A DNA stretch of 64,000 nucleotides, from NCBI GenBank assembly GCA_003402315.1, contig QFXI01000010.1, forward strand, positions 40,474 to 104,473, read 5' to 3'. The translations under genes were made by a program, and so were the position numbers. This DNA comes from Candidatus Nitrotoga sp. LAW (GTDB lineage: Bacteria > Pseudomonadota > Gammaproteobacteria > Burkholderiales > Gallionellaceae). The notes under the pieces were generated by a model. The model saw only the letters and a list, made by a program, of their open reading frames with translations. It did no database searches and was not told the DNA's origin. Below, piece by piece: positions 1 to 9,155 of this stretch (position 1 is the first letter of the stretch; each line of letters starts with the position of its first letter).

Positions 1-1
1 T

Positions 2-118
2 CGAGGTGGGTCTTTTGAATACGATTCAGAGTATCTAAATGTAAGCTACCGCGAGGGGATTGAAGCTACAGAACGCGTTAACAACCTTGGGTTTCGCGTT
101 GCCAGGACACTGCCGTAA
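2..118 (+). CDS. C-terminal end of an FGE/SUMF1-like (formylglycine-generating-enzyme family) protein, partial
   Basis: Frame 2 is open from the window edge and encodes 38 residues before TAA. It starts RGGSFEYDS and ends NLGFRVARTLP. An RGGS(F/W) stretch followed by GFRVAR is the usual ending of the FGE-sulfatase/SUMF1 domain, found in formylglycine-generating enzymes and in many serine/threonine-kinase-associated proteins of unknown role. Only the last part is present, so the true function and the upstream domains cannot be read. The only sulfatase-like domain in the window lacks the CxPxR target of FGE enzymes, so no substrate can be assigned. Confidence 0.7.
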   Translation, partial: RGGSFEYDSEYLNVSYREGIEATERVNNLGFRVARTLP

Positions 119-481
119 ATTTGTATTAGCCCAGACCTGATCTGACAGTTACCGAATTTCTAGTGCCTGTCAGATATCTGCATAAAATTTTTTGCAGAAT
201 TGAGAGCGGGCATCACTGTCTGAAACAAACACACCGCGCTTACGTCATTTATTACTGGTACGGGGATTATTGACCATATGCAGGAAAATCTGCTGTGTAG
301 CTGATAACGATAAAAGCCTGTTCTGTACGAATGAATTTTTAATCGGCGCTTCCCTAAATTTTAGGTTCTAACGAATTCTTGATCGCGATAAAGCGTGCCT
401 CTCGACCTGCTTATCCTCTAGCAGGCTTCAGAGACGCTCTGGAAGCAAGATTTGGGATCCACCTGTGGAATAACCTGCCGC
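119..481. other. Intergenic region without a recognisable gene
   Basis: This gap separates the FGE-like tail from the convergent TPM-domain gene. An inverted repeat (ATCTGACAG at 140-148 and its complement at 167-175, 18-nt loop) and a smaller one (CCTGCT at 406-411, AGCAGG at 420-425) are visible. The first is followed by an A/T-rich stretch near 185-193 and could be a weak terminator for the upstream gene. I see no coding potential, tRNA or IS end here. Confidence 0.5.
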
Positions 482-979
482 TTATAATATTATTGGCTTA
501 TTTGGCAATTCATTCACCGAAGTAGATTTCTTTGGGAAATACTGCTGCAAATGGCTGCTCACTGCATGAATCCCCTTAATTACCCCAGCTTCAAACTTGC
601 CCAGCCGAAATGCCGATTCCATTTCAAGACAAATTTCCTCCCAGCCAGCCTTGCCAAGCTTAACATTTATGCCACGGTCAGCGACAATTTCCACGTCACG
701 ATCAGCGAGTAGTAAATAAATCAGCACTCCATTGTTGTGCTCGGTATCCCATACTCTCAATTGCGAAAACATATCAATAGCCCGCTCACATGCAGTCTGG
801 TTAAGCCACAGGGCGGCAAAATCGAGCGATGCTTCAACCGCAAAGCGGACCTGCCCGGCATGTTTGGCTTCGGCTTCATGAATTGCCTGCTCGATGGCAT
901 GCAGCGCATGCGCAGGAAACGCAGCCCTCACCGCTGCGCTGCCCGTAATTAAATGCTTAATGATACGTTTAATAGCCAT
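482..979 (-). CDS. TPM-domain (TLP18.3/Psb32/MOLO-1 type) cytoplasmic protein
   Basis: The 165-residue protein has no signal peptide or membrane segment. It carries the core of a TPM domain: an AGQVRFAVE strand near residue 41, then RVWDTEHNNGVLIYLL and DVEIVADRGI near 75-105. This is the short TPM paralogue that commonly follows a LemA gene and a Gly-rich TPM gene. The start ATG directly follows the stop codon of the upstream TPM gene, so translation is probably coupled. TPM domains have been linked to phosphatase activity in plants, but the bacterial role is unclear. The family assignment is firm; the function is unknown. Confidence 0.85.
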   Translation of the reverse strand: MAIKRIIKHLITGSAAVRAAFPAHALHAIEQAIHEAEAKHAGQVRFAVEASLDFAALWLNQTACERAIDMFSQLRVWDTEHNNGVLIYLLLADRDVEIVADRGINVKLGKAGWEEICLEMESAFRLGKFEAGVIKGIHAVSSHLQQYFPKKSTSVNELPNKPIIL

Positions 980-1819
980 TCACCATCGCCCCGATGCACC
1001 ACCGCCGCCAAAACCACCGCCGCCACCACCAAATCCCCCCCCGCCAAACCCTCCTTGGCCAAAGCTACCGCCTCCCAAAGTGCCGTGCCCACCACCAACC
1101 AAAGTAAAGATAAACGCGATGATACCCACAATCCCCGCTATTAAAATGGGGGCGATTATGAGCCAAGCGAGCACAGCTGTAGTAAAGCCAATAACAATCG
1201 CCGCGGGTAGCCGCCCTAACAATTTGCGCAGTACACCACCCACCACAATCACCAACATAAAACCGATAAATAACAATGGCTCCAAATTTTGAAAACTTCC
1301 TGATATTGCGCTGCGCTCACGTGATGACGGTAACGATTCACCTTCAATGACCGCCAGCAGTTGTTCGATCCCGGTTGAAATACCCGCATAGTAATTTCCG
1401 CGCTTAAAGTGCGGCGTTATTGTCTCGGCAATAATACGCTTCGCAACAGCATCGGGTAGTGCACCTTCCAGACCGTAGCCAACTTCAATGCGCAATGTGC
1501 GATCATCTTTGGCAATGAGCAGCAATACACCATCATTAATTCCTTTACGCCCAAGCTTCCACGCTTCAACAACCCGAATACCGTATTGTTCAATCGCTTC
1601 CGGTTGGGTAGTTGGAACCAGCAGTACAGCAATTTGCGCACCTTTTTTCGCTTCAAATTGGGCGAGGCGTGTTTCAAGCTGTTGTTTTTGGGCAGCATCG
1701 AGAGTACTGGTCAAATCGGTTACACGTGCGCTTAGTGGCGGCACCGCCACTTCGGCATGCGCTAAACCGCTTAACCATATCAGTGCGAGCAGCAGGGCTG
1801 GCGCCCAGACACGCATCAT
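980..1819 (-). CDS. TPM-domain membrane protein with Gly-rich C terminus (YgcG family)
   Basis: The protein has about 279 residues from the ATG at 1819, which lies just after the LemA stop; the open frame extends upstream to 1861 inside lemA. It starts with a signal peptide (ALLLALIWLSGLAHA). A TPM domain follows, with motifs LARFEAKKGAQIAVL-like, GVLLLIAKDDR and RIEVGYGLEG. Two hydrophobic segments come next, and the tail is almost pure glycine before the final ASGRW. This architecture is typical of the YgcG-like partner of LemA. The TPM domain is probably periplasmic. An in-frame ATG one codon downstream (1816) is equally possible. Confidence 0.88.
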   Translation of the reverse strand: MMRVWAPALLLALIWLSGLAHAEVAVPPLSARVTDLTSTLDAAQKQQLETRLAQFEAKKGAQIAVLLVPTTQPEAIEQYGIRVVEAWKLGRKGINDGVLLLIAKDDRTLRIEVGYGLEGALPDAVAKRIIAETITPHFKRGNYYAGISTGIEQLLAVIEGESLPSSRERSAISGSFQNLEPLLFIGFMLVIVVGGVLRKLLGRLPAAIVIGFTTAVLAWLIIAPILIAGIVGIIAFIFTLVGGGHGTLGGGSFGQGGFGGGGFGGGGGGFGGGGASGRW

Positions 1820-1820
1820 G

Positions 1821-2435
1821 TCACTTAGCAGGCGATAACTGGCCAGGCGCGCTGAAATCAACTGTCGGCGGCTTGGAAATTTCTTTCTCGTTTTCGACCG
1901 TAAACGAAGGCTTCACTTTGAATCCGAACATCATCGCGGTTAAGTTACTGGGGAAAGAGCGCACAACAATATTGTAATCCTGCACCGTTTTAATATACCG
2001 GTTACGCGCCACTGTAATACGATTTTCCGTGCCTTCAAGCTGCGCTTGCAAATCGCGAAAATTGGCGTCAGATTTCAACTGTGGATAATTTTCGCTTATT
2101 ACCAGCAATCGGCTTAATGCCGAAGTCAATTCACTCTGGGCAGCTTGAAATTTGGCGAAAGCTTGTTCGTCATTGATGAGTTCCGGTGTAGCCTGGACGC
2201 TGCCGACCTTGGCCCGCGCATTGGTTACGCCCAATAACACTGCTTGCTCCTGTGCGGCAAAACCTTTGACGGTATTAACCAGATTGGGCACCAAGTCGGT
2301 GCGGCGCTGGTATTGGTTTAATACTTCAGCCCAACTTGCCTTGATTTGCTCGTCGGTGGATTGCAGCGTGTTGTAGCCACAGCCGCTTAAAGCCAGTGTG
2401 GAAAGAAAAGTCAAAAATAATAGCCCAATACGCAT
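1821..2435 (-). CDS. lemA: LemA family lipoprotein
   Basis: This 204-residue protein has a lipoprotein signal peptide ending in LSGCGYN. The LemA helical domain includes NQYQRRTDLVPNLVNTVKG near residues 41-60 and LQAQLEGTENRITVARNRY near 132-150. A strong Shine-Dalgarno (GAGGAGA) lies 6 nt before the ATG. It is the first gene of a three-gene set with two TPM-domain proteins, a widely conserved arrangement. LemA proteins are membrane-attached helical bundles of unknown biochemical role; an envelope-stress or protein-quality role is sometimes proposed. The family call is certain. Confidence 0.93.
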   Translation of the reverse strand: MRIGLLFLTFLSTLALSGCGYNTLQSTDEQIKASWAEVLNQYQRRTDLVPNLVNTVKGFAAQEQAVLLGVTNARAKVGSVQATPELINDEQAFAKFQAAQSELTSALSRLLVISENYPQLKSDANFRDLQAQLEGTENRITVARNRYIKTVQDYNIVVRSFPSNLTAMMFGFKVKPSFTVENEKEISKPPTVDFSAPGQLSPAK

Positions 2436-2578
2436 GAAGTTCTCCTCATCAAAAAATTATAGAAAAACAATTTCCAACTATCTAACCCCAGTGTGGTACA
2501 TATTACGCTACTGATGGCGATACGTCTGGATGAAAATACAGCCATTGGCGGCTGAAATGTGAAGCAGCGTTATTGGCT

Positions 2579-2600
2579 CTAGCAGCCTGTCGGGCTACCC
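2579..2600. repeat. Intergenic motif, copy 1 (CTAGCAGCCTGTCGGG core)
   Basis: The 22 bases starting CTAGCAGCCTGTCGGG and ending CCC match a second intergenic site at 59566-59587 at 18 of 22 positions. Both lie outside genes. It could be a degenerate IS end or a dispersed intergenic element. Two copies in one window are weak evidence on their own. Confidence 0.35.
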
Positions 2601-2950
2601 GTTAGTTTTGCCAGCCACCTGGTATTGCCAAGTAGATTTAGTCGTAATTCCATAAACCAAGCCCAAACTAATAGCAGGGAAACATATTGTAAACGGGAGG
2701 CAGATACAGCGGGCATCTAAGCCAGAAATGCCTACAACGAAGCCAGGCATACACACACAATAAGGAAGGCAGGGGTACGACGTTACCGCAGGCTATGCCA
2801 AACAAGGCACATGTATGTCTCCATCAAGCTCTCGGTCAGAGATATCCGATGTAGGTGACTAAACAGATGGAACATGTTGACTGAACCATAATTGCCAAAG
2901 TGTATGGGGAATGAACACCGACCGCCTAGCCGGACGTTTGGAATAAAACT

Positions 2951-2976
2951 GTTGCAGTCTTTGGTAAGACTGCAAC
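2951..2976 (-). terminator. Perfect 11-bp hairpin with T-rich tail, probable terminator of the DUF4399 gene
   Basis: An 11-bp stem (GTTGCAGTCTT and its exact complement) encloses a 4-nt loop. Read on the minus strand the stem is followed by AGTTTTATT. It lies about 70 nt past the stop of the DUF4399 gene, so it fits a Rho-independent terminator for that transcript. The T tract is interrupted, which lowers confidence. Confidence 0.5.
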
Positions 2977-3044
2977 GAATACCCAACCTATTGTTCAATA
3001 TTTACTCAACAGGCCAGTGATATAGGGGGGCAAGCAGGCCAGCG

Positions 3045-3482
3045 TTATTTCACGACCACGCTAATTGTGCTACGCATTTTTTCGCCATAAGAGACATGCG
3101 CGCCATTAGCAAATTGCAACGTCAACGTATGCGTACCTGGAGCTAACTTGACCGAAGTCTCTGTTTGACCTTTACCGAAATGGAGATGCTTGTTACTTCC
3201 AGTCGGAACAGCTTCCCCGGCATTCAGCTGCTGTTGCACGTCTATCAGTAAATGATGGTGCCCAGTGTTATCTACTACGGCGCCAGCGGGCTTGATCTCC
3301 ATGCCTTCTACACCCATCACAACTTTAACTTCGTTACCAACTATTGCGCCATCTTTGGGCTCAACAAAATAAACTCGCTGTCCAGGCGATTTTATTGAAT
3401 AGTAGTCGCTCGCCAATACATTGTGGGCGTACCCGATTGATGACAACAACATAAACATCGGCAACACTAGCTTTGATCTCAT
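3045..3482 (-). CDS. DUF4399 domain secreted protein
   Basis: The start at 3482 is chosen because AGGAG lies 8 nt upstream and a signal peptide (LPMFMLLSSIGYAHNVLA) follows directly; an upstream in-frame start exists at 3563 but has no such support. The mature part has the DUF4399 pattern: VYFVEPKDGAIVGNEVKV, a Gly-His-His-His-Leu cluster (GHHHLLID), then NKHLHFGKGQTE and LAPGTHTLTLQFANG. The conserved histidines suggest metal binding, but that is inference. The family is periplasmic or secreted and functionally uncharacterised. The gene is transcribed divergently from nadB. Confidence 0.88.
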   Translation of the reverse strand: MRSKLVLPMFMLLSSIGYAHNVLASDYYSIKSPGQRVYFVEPKDGAIVGNEVKVVMGVEGMEIKPAGAVVDNTGHHHLLIDVQQQLNAGEAVPTGSNKHLHFGKGQTETSVKLAPGTHTLTLQFANGAHVSYGEKMRSTISVVVK

Positions 3483-3676
3483 TATTTTGTCTCCTAAGTT
3501 AAGTATATCCAGCGGCACAATTTTAACCCGTAAATTAATTTCCACAAGAAATAACTGGCACAATGGTAATTGTTGCTGAATAACCGATAAGATGCTCTTC
3601 CATTTACTTTTGCAAGCTATAGTACATAGGGAAAAATAGATGCAAAAACCTTTAAAAATAAAGCGCTACACTAAAC

Positions 3677-5251
3677 ATGCTGCAATTTGATGTTTTAATT
3701 ATAGGCAGCGGACTGGCAGGGCTTTCATTGGCGTTAAAGCTTGCCGATCAGCGAAAAGTCGCCATCATCACCAAGAAATCGTTATTGGAAGGTGCAAGTG
3801 TTTGGGCACAGGGCGGAATCGCTGCCGTGTTGTCGCAAGAAGACTCTCTGGCTGCGCATATACAAGATACATTGACCGCCGGTGCTGGCCTCTGTGACCC
3901 AGCCACCGCGCGCTATGTTATCGAGCACGCCAAACCGGCAATTAACTGGCTTATTGAGCAAGGTGTACCGTTCACACGTGATGCCAATACCGATACTGGC
4001 TATCACCTAACACGCGAAGGCGGCCACAGCCATCGACGTATCATCCACGCCGCCGATGCCACTGGCCATGCCGTACAGGAAACGCTTGCCTCCAAAGCTC
4101 TGGCGCATCCCAACATTACGCTATTGGAACATTACATTGCCATCGATCTGATTACCGGCAATAAGCTCGGCCACACGCACAATCATTGCTATGGCGCTTA
4201 CGCGCTCAACAGCCTGAGCGACGAAGTCAACACCATCGCTGCCCATGACACAATTCTGGCCACTGGCGGTGCTGGCAAGGTATATCTTTACACCACCAAT
4301 CCAGACACCGCCACTGGCGACGGCATTGCCATGGGTTGGCGTGCCGGTTGTCGGGTGGCCAACATGGAATTCATTCAATTCCACCCGACCTGCCTATATC
4401 ACCCACACGCCAAGTCTTTCCTCATCTCTGAAGCGGTTCGTGGTGAGGGCGGCATCTTGAAACTACCTGACGGCACACGATTCATGCCTACCCATGATGA
4501 ACGCGCCGAACTCGCGCCGCGCGACATCGTCGCGCGCGCTATTGATTTCGAAATGAAAAAGCGTGGTTTAGATTGCGTGTATCTCGATATTTCACATCGG
4601 TCGATAGAATTTCTGCAAGCGCATTTTCCTACCATCTACGCGCGCTGCCTATCGCTAGGTATCAATATCGCGCACCAGCCTATACCCGTGGTACCCGCAG
4701 CGCACTATACTTGCGGTGGCATCGTTACTGACCTACATGGACGCACCGATCTCGCTAATCTCTACGCCATTGGTGAAACGGCACATACCGGTTTGCATGG
4801 AGCCAACCGCCTAGCAAGCAATTCGCTGCTGGAGTGCATGGTATTTGCCGAGGCTGCCGCGCGCGACATACTGGCTACGCCGCAAAGGCCGTTCATTCCC
4901 CTACCGCAATGGGATGAGAGCCGGGTGACCGATGCCGACGAAGAAATTATTATCTCGCACAACTGGGCAGAATTACGCCAATTCATGTGGGACTATGTCG
5001 GAATTGTACGCACCACCAAAAGACTGCAACGCGCACAACACCGCATTCGATTATTACACGAGGAAATCAATGAGTATTACACCAATTTTCATGTTACAGC
5101 CGATTTGCTGGAATTACGCAATCTCGTATTAACGGCCGATCTCATCGTGCAAAGTGCATTGTCTCGGCATGAAAGCCGTGGATTACACTACAGCAAAGAC
5201 TACCCTGATATGCTGCCGCTGGCCGTACCGACCGTGCTTACTCCATCTTGA
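3677..5251 (+). CDS. nadB: L-aspartate oxidase
   Basis: NadB oxidises L-aspartate to iminoaspartate, the first step of de novo NAD synthesis, using FAD. The 524-residue protein has the FAD dinucleotide-binding motif GSGLAG at residues 10-15, the family stretch [19 protein letters not shown] at about 112-130 with active-site His/Arg residues, and the later RGEGG and [15 protein letters not shown] motifs. The length is normal for the family. No clear Shine-Dalgarno precedes the ATG. quinolinate synthase and nadC are not in the window, but nadE at 51658 completes the same pathway. Confidence 0.96.
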   Translation: MLQFDVLIIGSGLAGLSLALKLADQRKVAIITKKSLLEGASVWAQGGIAAVLSQEDSLAAHIQDTLTAGAGLCDPATARYVIEHAKPAINWLIEQGVPFTRDANTDTGYHLTREGGHSHRRIIHAADATGHAVQETLASKALAHPNITLLEHYIAIDLITGNKLGHTHNHCYGAYALNSLSDEVNTIAAHDTILATGGAGKVYLYTTNPDTATGDGIAMGWRAGCRVANMEFIQFHPTCLYHPHAKSFLISEAVRGEGGILKLPDGTRFMPTHDERAELAPRDIVARAIDFEMKKRGLDCVYLDISHRSIEFLQAHFPTIYARCLSLGINIAHQPIPVVPAAHYTCGGIVTDLHGRTDLANLYAIGETAHTGLHGANRLASNSLLECMVFAEAAARDILATPQRPFIPLPQWDESRVTDADEEIIISHNWAELRQFMWDYVGIVRTTKRLQRAQHRIRLLHEEINEYYTNFHVTADLLELRNLVLTADLIVQSALSRHESRGLHYSKDYPDMLPLAVPTVLTPS

Positions 5252-5544
5252 TAAGGGAGTCTTTTTAAAGTATTAAATTTTACGTGATCAACCAGTTGTG
5301 AAATTTCTTGGTAACTTAACTGGACTAACCCCAGTCTAATTTGGCAGTGCATCGCTCAGAATAGCTAACTGCCAGATCAAGTTTGAATGACTGCAAACGA
5401 ATAATCATAACCACAAGTTTGACACTCTGCTAAACTTCACGGCGGTTCATTTTCTTTTCAAGATTATTGGTTATGCGGCACCGTGTTAATCGCGTGGCTT
5501 TAGGCGAATAGCCTGATGCGACCATTAATGGTAGTGCAGATCTA

Positions 5545-7035
5545 TTGTGTAAATCTCGAGTTCGCCCTGTGAATCAACCCCCCACGCTACTTGCAAATAC
5601 TGGGAGTGAATATATCCCTTTAGTTGTTGACTTGGACGGAACTTTAACGCCAACGGATACGCTAATTGAGTCAATTATTCAATTAGTCAAGCACAATCCC
5701 TTAGCAATGCTTAGTCTTCCATTTTGGATGCTAAGCGGTCGTGCTGTTTTTAAGTCGAATATCGCTACACAAGTTAATTTTTCAGTTGGAAACCTACCCT
5801 ATCGGCAGCCACTTGTGGATTACTTACGCAGCGAGAAGGACAAAGGTCGACGGATTATCCTTGCCACGGCCGCTCATCGGAGTATTGCTGAATCTGTAGC
5901 AGAGCACCTTGGGTTATTCGATAGCGTGCTTGCAAGCGATGGGGAACGAAATCTGAAAGGAAGGGTTAAACTCGCGGCCATCCGCGAAACGGTCGGTGAA
6001 AGGTTTGTCTACGCGGGTGATAGCGCAGCCGATTTACCTATCTGGAAGGCGGCCGAGGCTGCGATATTGGTGGGGACGCCCCCCCGAGTTTCAAAAGCCG
6101 CTCGGCGCATTACTCCAATTGAGCGGGAATTTCCGCGAATAAATCCAGGTGGGATTGTTTGGCTTCGTGCATTACGGATCCATCAATGGCTAAAAAACCT
6201 TCTATTATTCGTCCCACTATTAACCGCTTTTTCCTTTTTCGATGCCAGTAAACTGACGACAATGATTGTCGCATTTTTCGCCTTCTCACTTGCTGCATCT
6301 GCAACCTACATGGTGAATGACCTATGGGATCTTGAAAATGACAGATCGCATCCACGAAAGCGTAATCGCCCATTTGCCAATGCCAGCATAACGATTCCGA
6401 CCGGCATCACAATTGCCGCTGGCGCTCTGATGGTAGCGCTCTTGTTGGCGGCATTCATTTCGAAGAGCTTTTTCCTAATGCTTGTTCTCTATATTACGCT
6501 TACCAGCGCGTACAGCTGGGTACTCAAAGAGTATGTACTGATTGATGTACTGATGCTCTCGTTACTTTACACACTACGCATCCTTGCAGGAGCGGTTGCT
6601 ATTAGCATACCAACCAGTTCTTGGTTGCTCGCATTTTCAGTATTCATTTTTTTCAGCCTTGCGTTAGTAAAGCGTTGTTCCGAGCTTGTTTCCCTCCGGC
6701 AGATAGGGGGGGAAGCAGCGCGTGGGCGGGATTATCGTGTAACTGACCTGATCGTGCTTTGGCCATTGGGGATTGGCGCTGCCCTTTGCGCCGTGGTTGT
6801 GTTTGGCTTGTTTATTAGTGCCACAGAAACCCAGGCAAGATATGTTAGTGCCCAACTTTTATGGTTCGTTGCCATCGGCTTAATTTATTGGCTTGCGCGT
6901 CTATGGATCAAGACTGCCCGGGGTGAAATGCATGACGACCCACTGGTTTTTGCGCTCAAGGATTTAGGTAGCCGTATGACGATTCTGGCGATGCTCCTCG
7001 CGACTCTCGTCGCTCATTTCATACATATTGGGTAG
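5545..7035 (+). CDS. HAD-phosphatase/UbiA prenyltransferase fusion (DPPR-synthase-like)
   Basis: Residues 25-185 form a HAD domain: motif I DLDGT at 29-33, a TAAHR stretch near 108-112 and motif III GDSAADL at 158-164. Residues 205-496 form a multi-pass UbiA domain with the aspartate motif NDLWDLEND at 258-266. UbiA proteins of this subgroup resemble decaprenyl-phosphate phosphoribosyltransferase, which joins PRPP to polyprenyl phosphate. The HAD part could then remove the 5-phosphate; this is inference. The predicted start is TTG at 5545; a GTG at 5569 is an alternative and neither has a strong Shine-Dalgarno. The next gene follows after 3 nt. The 293 bases upstream show no gene. Confidence 0.85.
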   Translation: MCKSRVRPVNQPPTLLANTGSEYIPLVVDLDGTLTPTDTLIESIIQLVKHNPLAMLSLPFWMLSGRAVFKSNIATQVNFSVGNLPYRQPLVDYLRSEKDKGRRIILATAAHRSIAESVAEHLGLFDSVLASDGERNLKGRVKLAAIRETVGERFVYAGDSAADLPIWKAAEAAILVGTPPRVSKAARRITPIEREFPRINPGGIVWLRALRIHQWLKNLLLFVPLLTAFSFFDASKLTTMIVAFFAFSLAASATYMVNDLWDLENDRSHPRKRNRPFANASITIPTGITIAAGALMVALLLAAFISKSFFLMLVLYITLTSAYSWVLKEYVLIDVLMLSLLYTLRILAGAVAISIPTSSWLLAFSVFIFFSLALVKRCSELVSLRQIGGEAARGRDYRVTDLIVLWPLGIGAALCAVVVFGLFISATETQARYVSAQLLWFVAIGLIYWLARLWIKTARGEMHDDPLVFALKDLGSRMTILAMLLATLVAHFIHIG

Positions 7036-7038
7036 GTT

Positions 7039-7404
7039 ATGAATACACTAATTATTGCCATGACGAGCATTATTCTCTCCGTTGCAGCTCAATTCGCACT
7101 AAAAAACGGTATGTCGAGCATTGAAGTTAAAGAAGCGCTATCCCAACCCACTGCCCTGCGCACCATTTTTGTAATTTTGACAAACAAATTCGTGATTGGT
7201 GGTTTTTTGTTGTATGGACTAGGAGCTGTCGTGTGGCTTGGAGTTCTCTCGCGTTGGGATGTGAGCAAGGCATATCCACTAGTCGGGATAGGATTTGGAT
7301 TGACTGTCATTGTAGGGTTTCTGTTAGGTGAACAAATCACAATGCCACGCGCTGTTGGAGTAGCGCTCATTTGTGCGGGCGTTTTCTTGGTCAGCCGGAG
7401 TTGA
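7039..7404 (+). CDS. Small EamA/SMR-like four-helix membrane protein
   Basis: The 121-residue protein is almost entirely four hydrophobic helices. It has the small-multidrug-resistance/EamA pattern: a first helix ending QFALKNGM, then WDVSKAYPLVGIGFGLTVIVG, and a final GVALICAGVFLVSRS. Relatives include ArnE/ArnF-like subunits that flip lipid-linked sugars. It sits 3 nt after the HAD-UbiA gene and just before a GT-C-like gene, so a role as flippase for a polyprenyl-phosphate sugar is plausible. A drug exporter role is less likely in this context. The exact substrate cannot be seen. Confidence 0.8.
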   Translation: MNTLIIAMTSIILSVAAQFALKNGMSSIEVKEALSQPTALRTIFVILTNKFVIGGFLLYGLGAVVWLGVLSRWDVSKAYPLVGIGFGLTVIVGFLLGEQITMPRAVGVALICAGVFLVSRS

Positions 7405-7406
7405 TA

Positions 7407-9035
7407 TTGCGAACAGCTCTGTTACCGATTCTCGCTGTTGTAGCCATCAGCGTCTTAATGGTTGCACATCTATTTTTTCGCGCACCCATTTTTCCATTCT
7501 CTCCAGATAGCGCTAACTATATTGAACAGGCTCGAAGCCTAATTCAAAACGGTTTAACGTTTAGCAATCCCTCTGGCGCAAATGGAATGGATAAAATGCC
7601 GAGCCCTTTGTTTCCAATAGGATTCCCTATAATATTGGCATTCTTCAGTATTTTCGGCTTTGATGCACAAGAAGCATCTATTGCGGTGGGGTGGCTGTCT
7701 GCAATTTTATTTCCTGCGCTGTTGTACATTTGTTTCCAAAAACAAATAGGTCCGTTATATGCAGCAATGTTAGTAGGCCTGAGTGCGCTCTCACCGGGAG
7801 TACTCACATATGCTCCAATGGGTTTAACCGATATATTTTCCCTGATACTTGCTGTTGGTGCCATTGGATTAGTGTTGAACTCCCGTTCAACCACTTTTTT
7901 CTTTGTGGGTGGTGTAGTTGCAGGATTGGCTTACGCAGTGAGAAATGCGCATATAGCCTTACTCACAGCACTCGCTGTGTATTTTTTATACCTGTGGGTT
8001 AGCAATCCAGCACAGCGCACTCAAACAATAAAACAGGCTACAGTTTTTGCAGTAGGTGCATCGCTCATCATATTGCCATTATTACTACGCAATTTAATGA
8101 TCTTTGGTGCGCTGAATCCTTATAAAATGCCACTATCCACCGTGAGTGCCGTACACAATATACGTGTTTATATTCAAGAATTTGTATATGATTTAACGGC
8201 CTTACGTAGCCTTGGGATTTTCGTTGGATGGTCTACTCAAGGATTAGTTTTTCTCTTAGCGTTGGTGATTGGCGTAAGCGGGATGCTGATGATTGTATGG
8301 AGAGGACAATTAGCGGAAGAAAAGAAGAAGACAATATTTTTGTGTGCCACATACTCAATAATTGGTACATGCGTTGTAATTGCCGCACGTTCACGTTATG
8401 AGTGGGGGGAAATGATCAATATACGGCATACCTTGCAATACACGCCGTTCTTTTTAGCGGCGTTACTTGCTGCCATTCCTAGTGCGAATAGTGACGCTGC
8501 TTTATCTTTTGCGCGAAAAACCGGACTAACCTTAGTATTTTTTCTTGGCATCTTTCACACACTCTATGCACATAAATTAGGGGCAGAATATCAACAAAGC
8601 GTGCGCAGAAGTTTAGATGCCATGAATGCGTACCAGAATGGAAAAAACCATTTGTGTGTTTCTGAAGAAAATACCTTGCTTATGTCGAATTGGGAGTATG
8701 TGTTTAGTATCCAATGCGCCGCACGTGCCCAGAATATGGAGCCTGTTAATCTCCGGTGTGATGGACAGGCACCTTTAGCTAAAAATAAGGCTGAAGAGTG
8801 TCATACATTAGTTAATGGGATATTGAGCTTATCAGATAAGTTGGCGGGAAGATCAATACGGGCCGGTTTCTTTCCTGGCCGCTCTGGGATAAATGTTAAT
8901 AATCTACCACTTCCTGAAGCGGATATTTTAAGCTTGCAAAATTCCGGGTGGGACATCGTTCAGAACAATACTAGCGGTCTGTTATTATCATATCAATCAA
9001 ACAGTACCAAAAATTCCGGCTATTTAAGCAGATAA
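7407..9035 (+). CDS. GT-C-like polytopic membrane glycosyltransferase
   Basis: The protein is about 542 residues with around ten membrane segments and a soluble C-terminal part of about 120 residues. The first periplasmic loop contains SPDSANYIEQARSL, the acidic-residue loop expected of GT-C/PMT-type (family 39 or related) transferases that use polyprenyl-phosphate sugars. GGAG ends 6 nt before a TTG at 7407, which I favour as the start. Longer starts at TTG 7401 and ATG 7371 would overlap the previous gene. It forms an apparent operon with the two genes upstream. The acceptor is unknown. Confidence 0.75.
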   Translation: MRTALLPILAVVAISVLMVAHLFFRAPIFPFSPDSANYIEQARSLIQNGLTFSNPSGANGMDKMPSPLFPIGFPIILAFFSIFGFDAQEASIAVGWLSAILFPALLYICFQKQIGPLYAAMLVGLSALSPGVLTYAPMGLTDIFSLILAVGAIGLVLNSRSTTFFFVGGVVAGLAYAVRNAHIALLTALAVYFLYLWVSNPAQRTQTIKQATVFAVGASLIILPLLLRNLMIFGALNPYKMPLSTVSAVHNIRVYIQEFVYDLTALRSLGIFVGWSTQGLVFLLALVIGVSGMLMIVWRGQLAEEKKKTIFLCATYSIIGTCVVIAARSRYEWGEMINIRHTLQYTPFFLAALLAAIPSANSDAALSFARKTGLTLVFFLGIFHTLYAHKLGAEYQQSVRRSLDAMNAYQNGKNHLCVSEENTLLMSNWEYVFSIQCAARAQNMEPVNLRCDGQAPLAKNKAEECHTLVNGILSLSDKLAGRSIRAGFFPGRSGINVNNLPLPEADILSLQNSGWDIVQNNTSGLLLSYQSNSTKNSGYLSR

Positions 9036-9155
9036 CCATCATATTCCGCAGCGTATCTTGAATCACCAAACGCCCATCCAACCATTGCAAAAATGGCTCA
9101 TGGTGAAACCAGATTTATTCATCAACCTTGCTTATACCTAAACAGAATTTGACAC

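Larger units (their letters stand above)
2436..3044. other. Long intergenic region (lemA promoter side and DUF4399 3' side)
   Basis: About 600 bases lie upstream of the lemA operon and downstream of the DUF4399 gene. I recognise no gene. A 71-codon frame at 2783-2998 on the minus strand has no recognisable domain. The region contains a perfect 11-bp hairpin (2951-2976) and a 22-bp motif at 2579-2600 that recurs at 59566-59587. The lemA promoter must lie here, but no convincing -35/-10 pair stands out. Confidence 0.5.

Noticed and set aside
2..118. FGE-like tail as activator of the sulfatase-fold domain at 21875-24997
   Set aside because: The sulfatase-like domain lacks the CxPxR motif that FGE needs, and the two genes are 22 kb apart.
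2783..2998. 71-codon minus-strand frame in the lemA-DUF4399 gap
   Set aside because: No domain, no ribosome site, and a perfect hairpin (probable terminator) lies within it.
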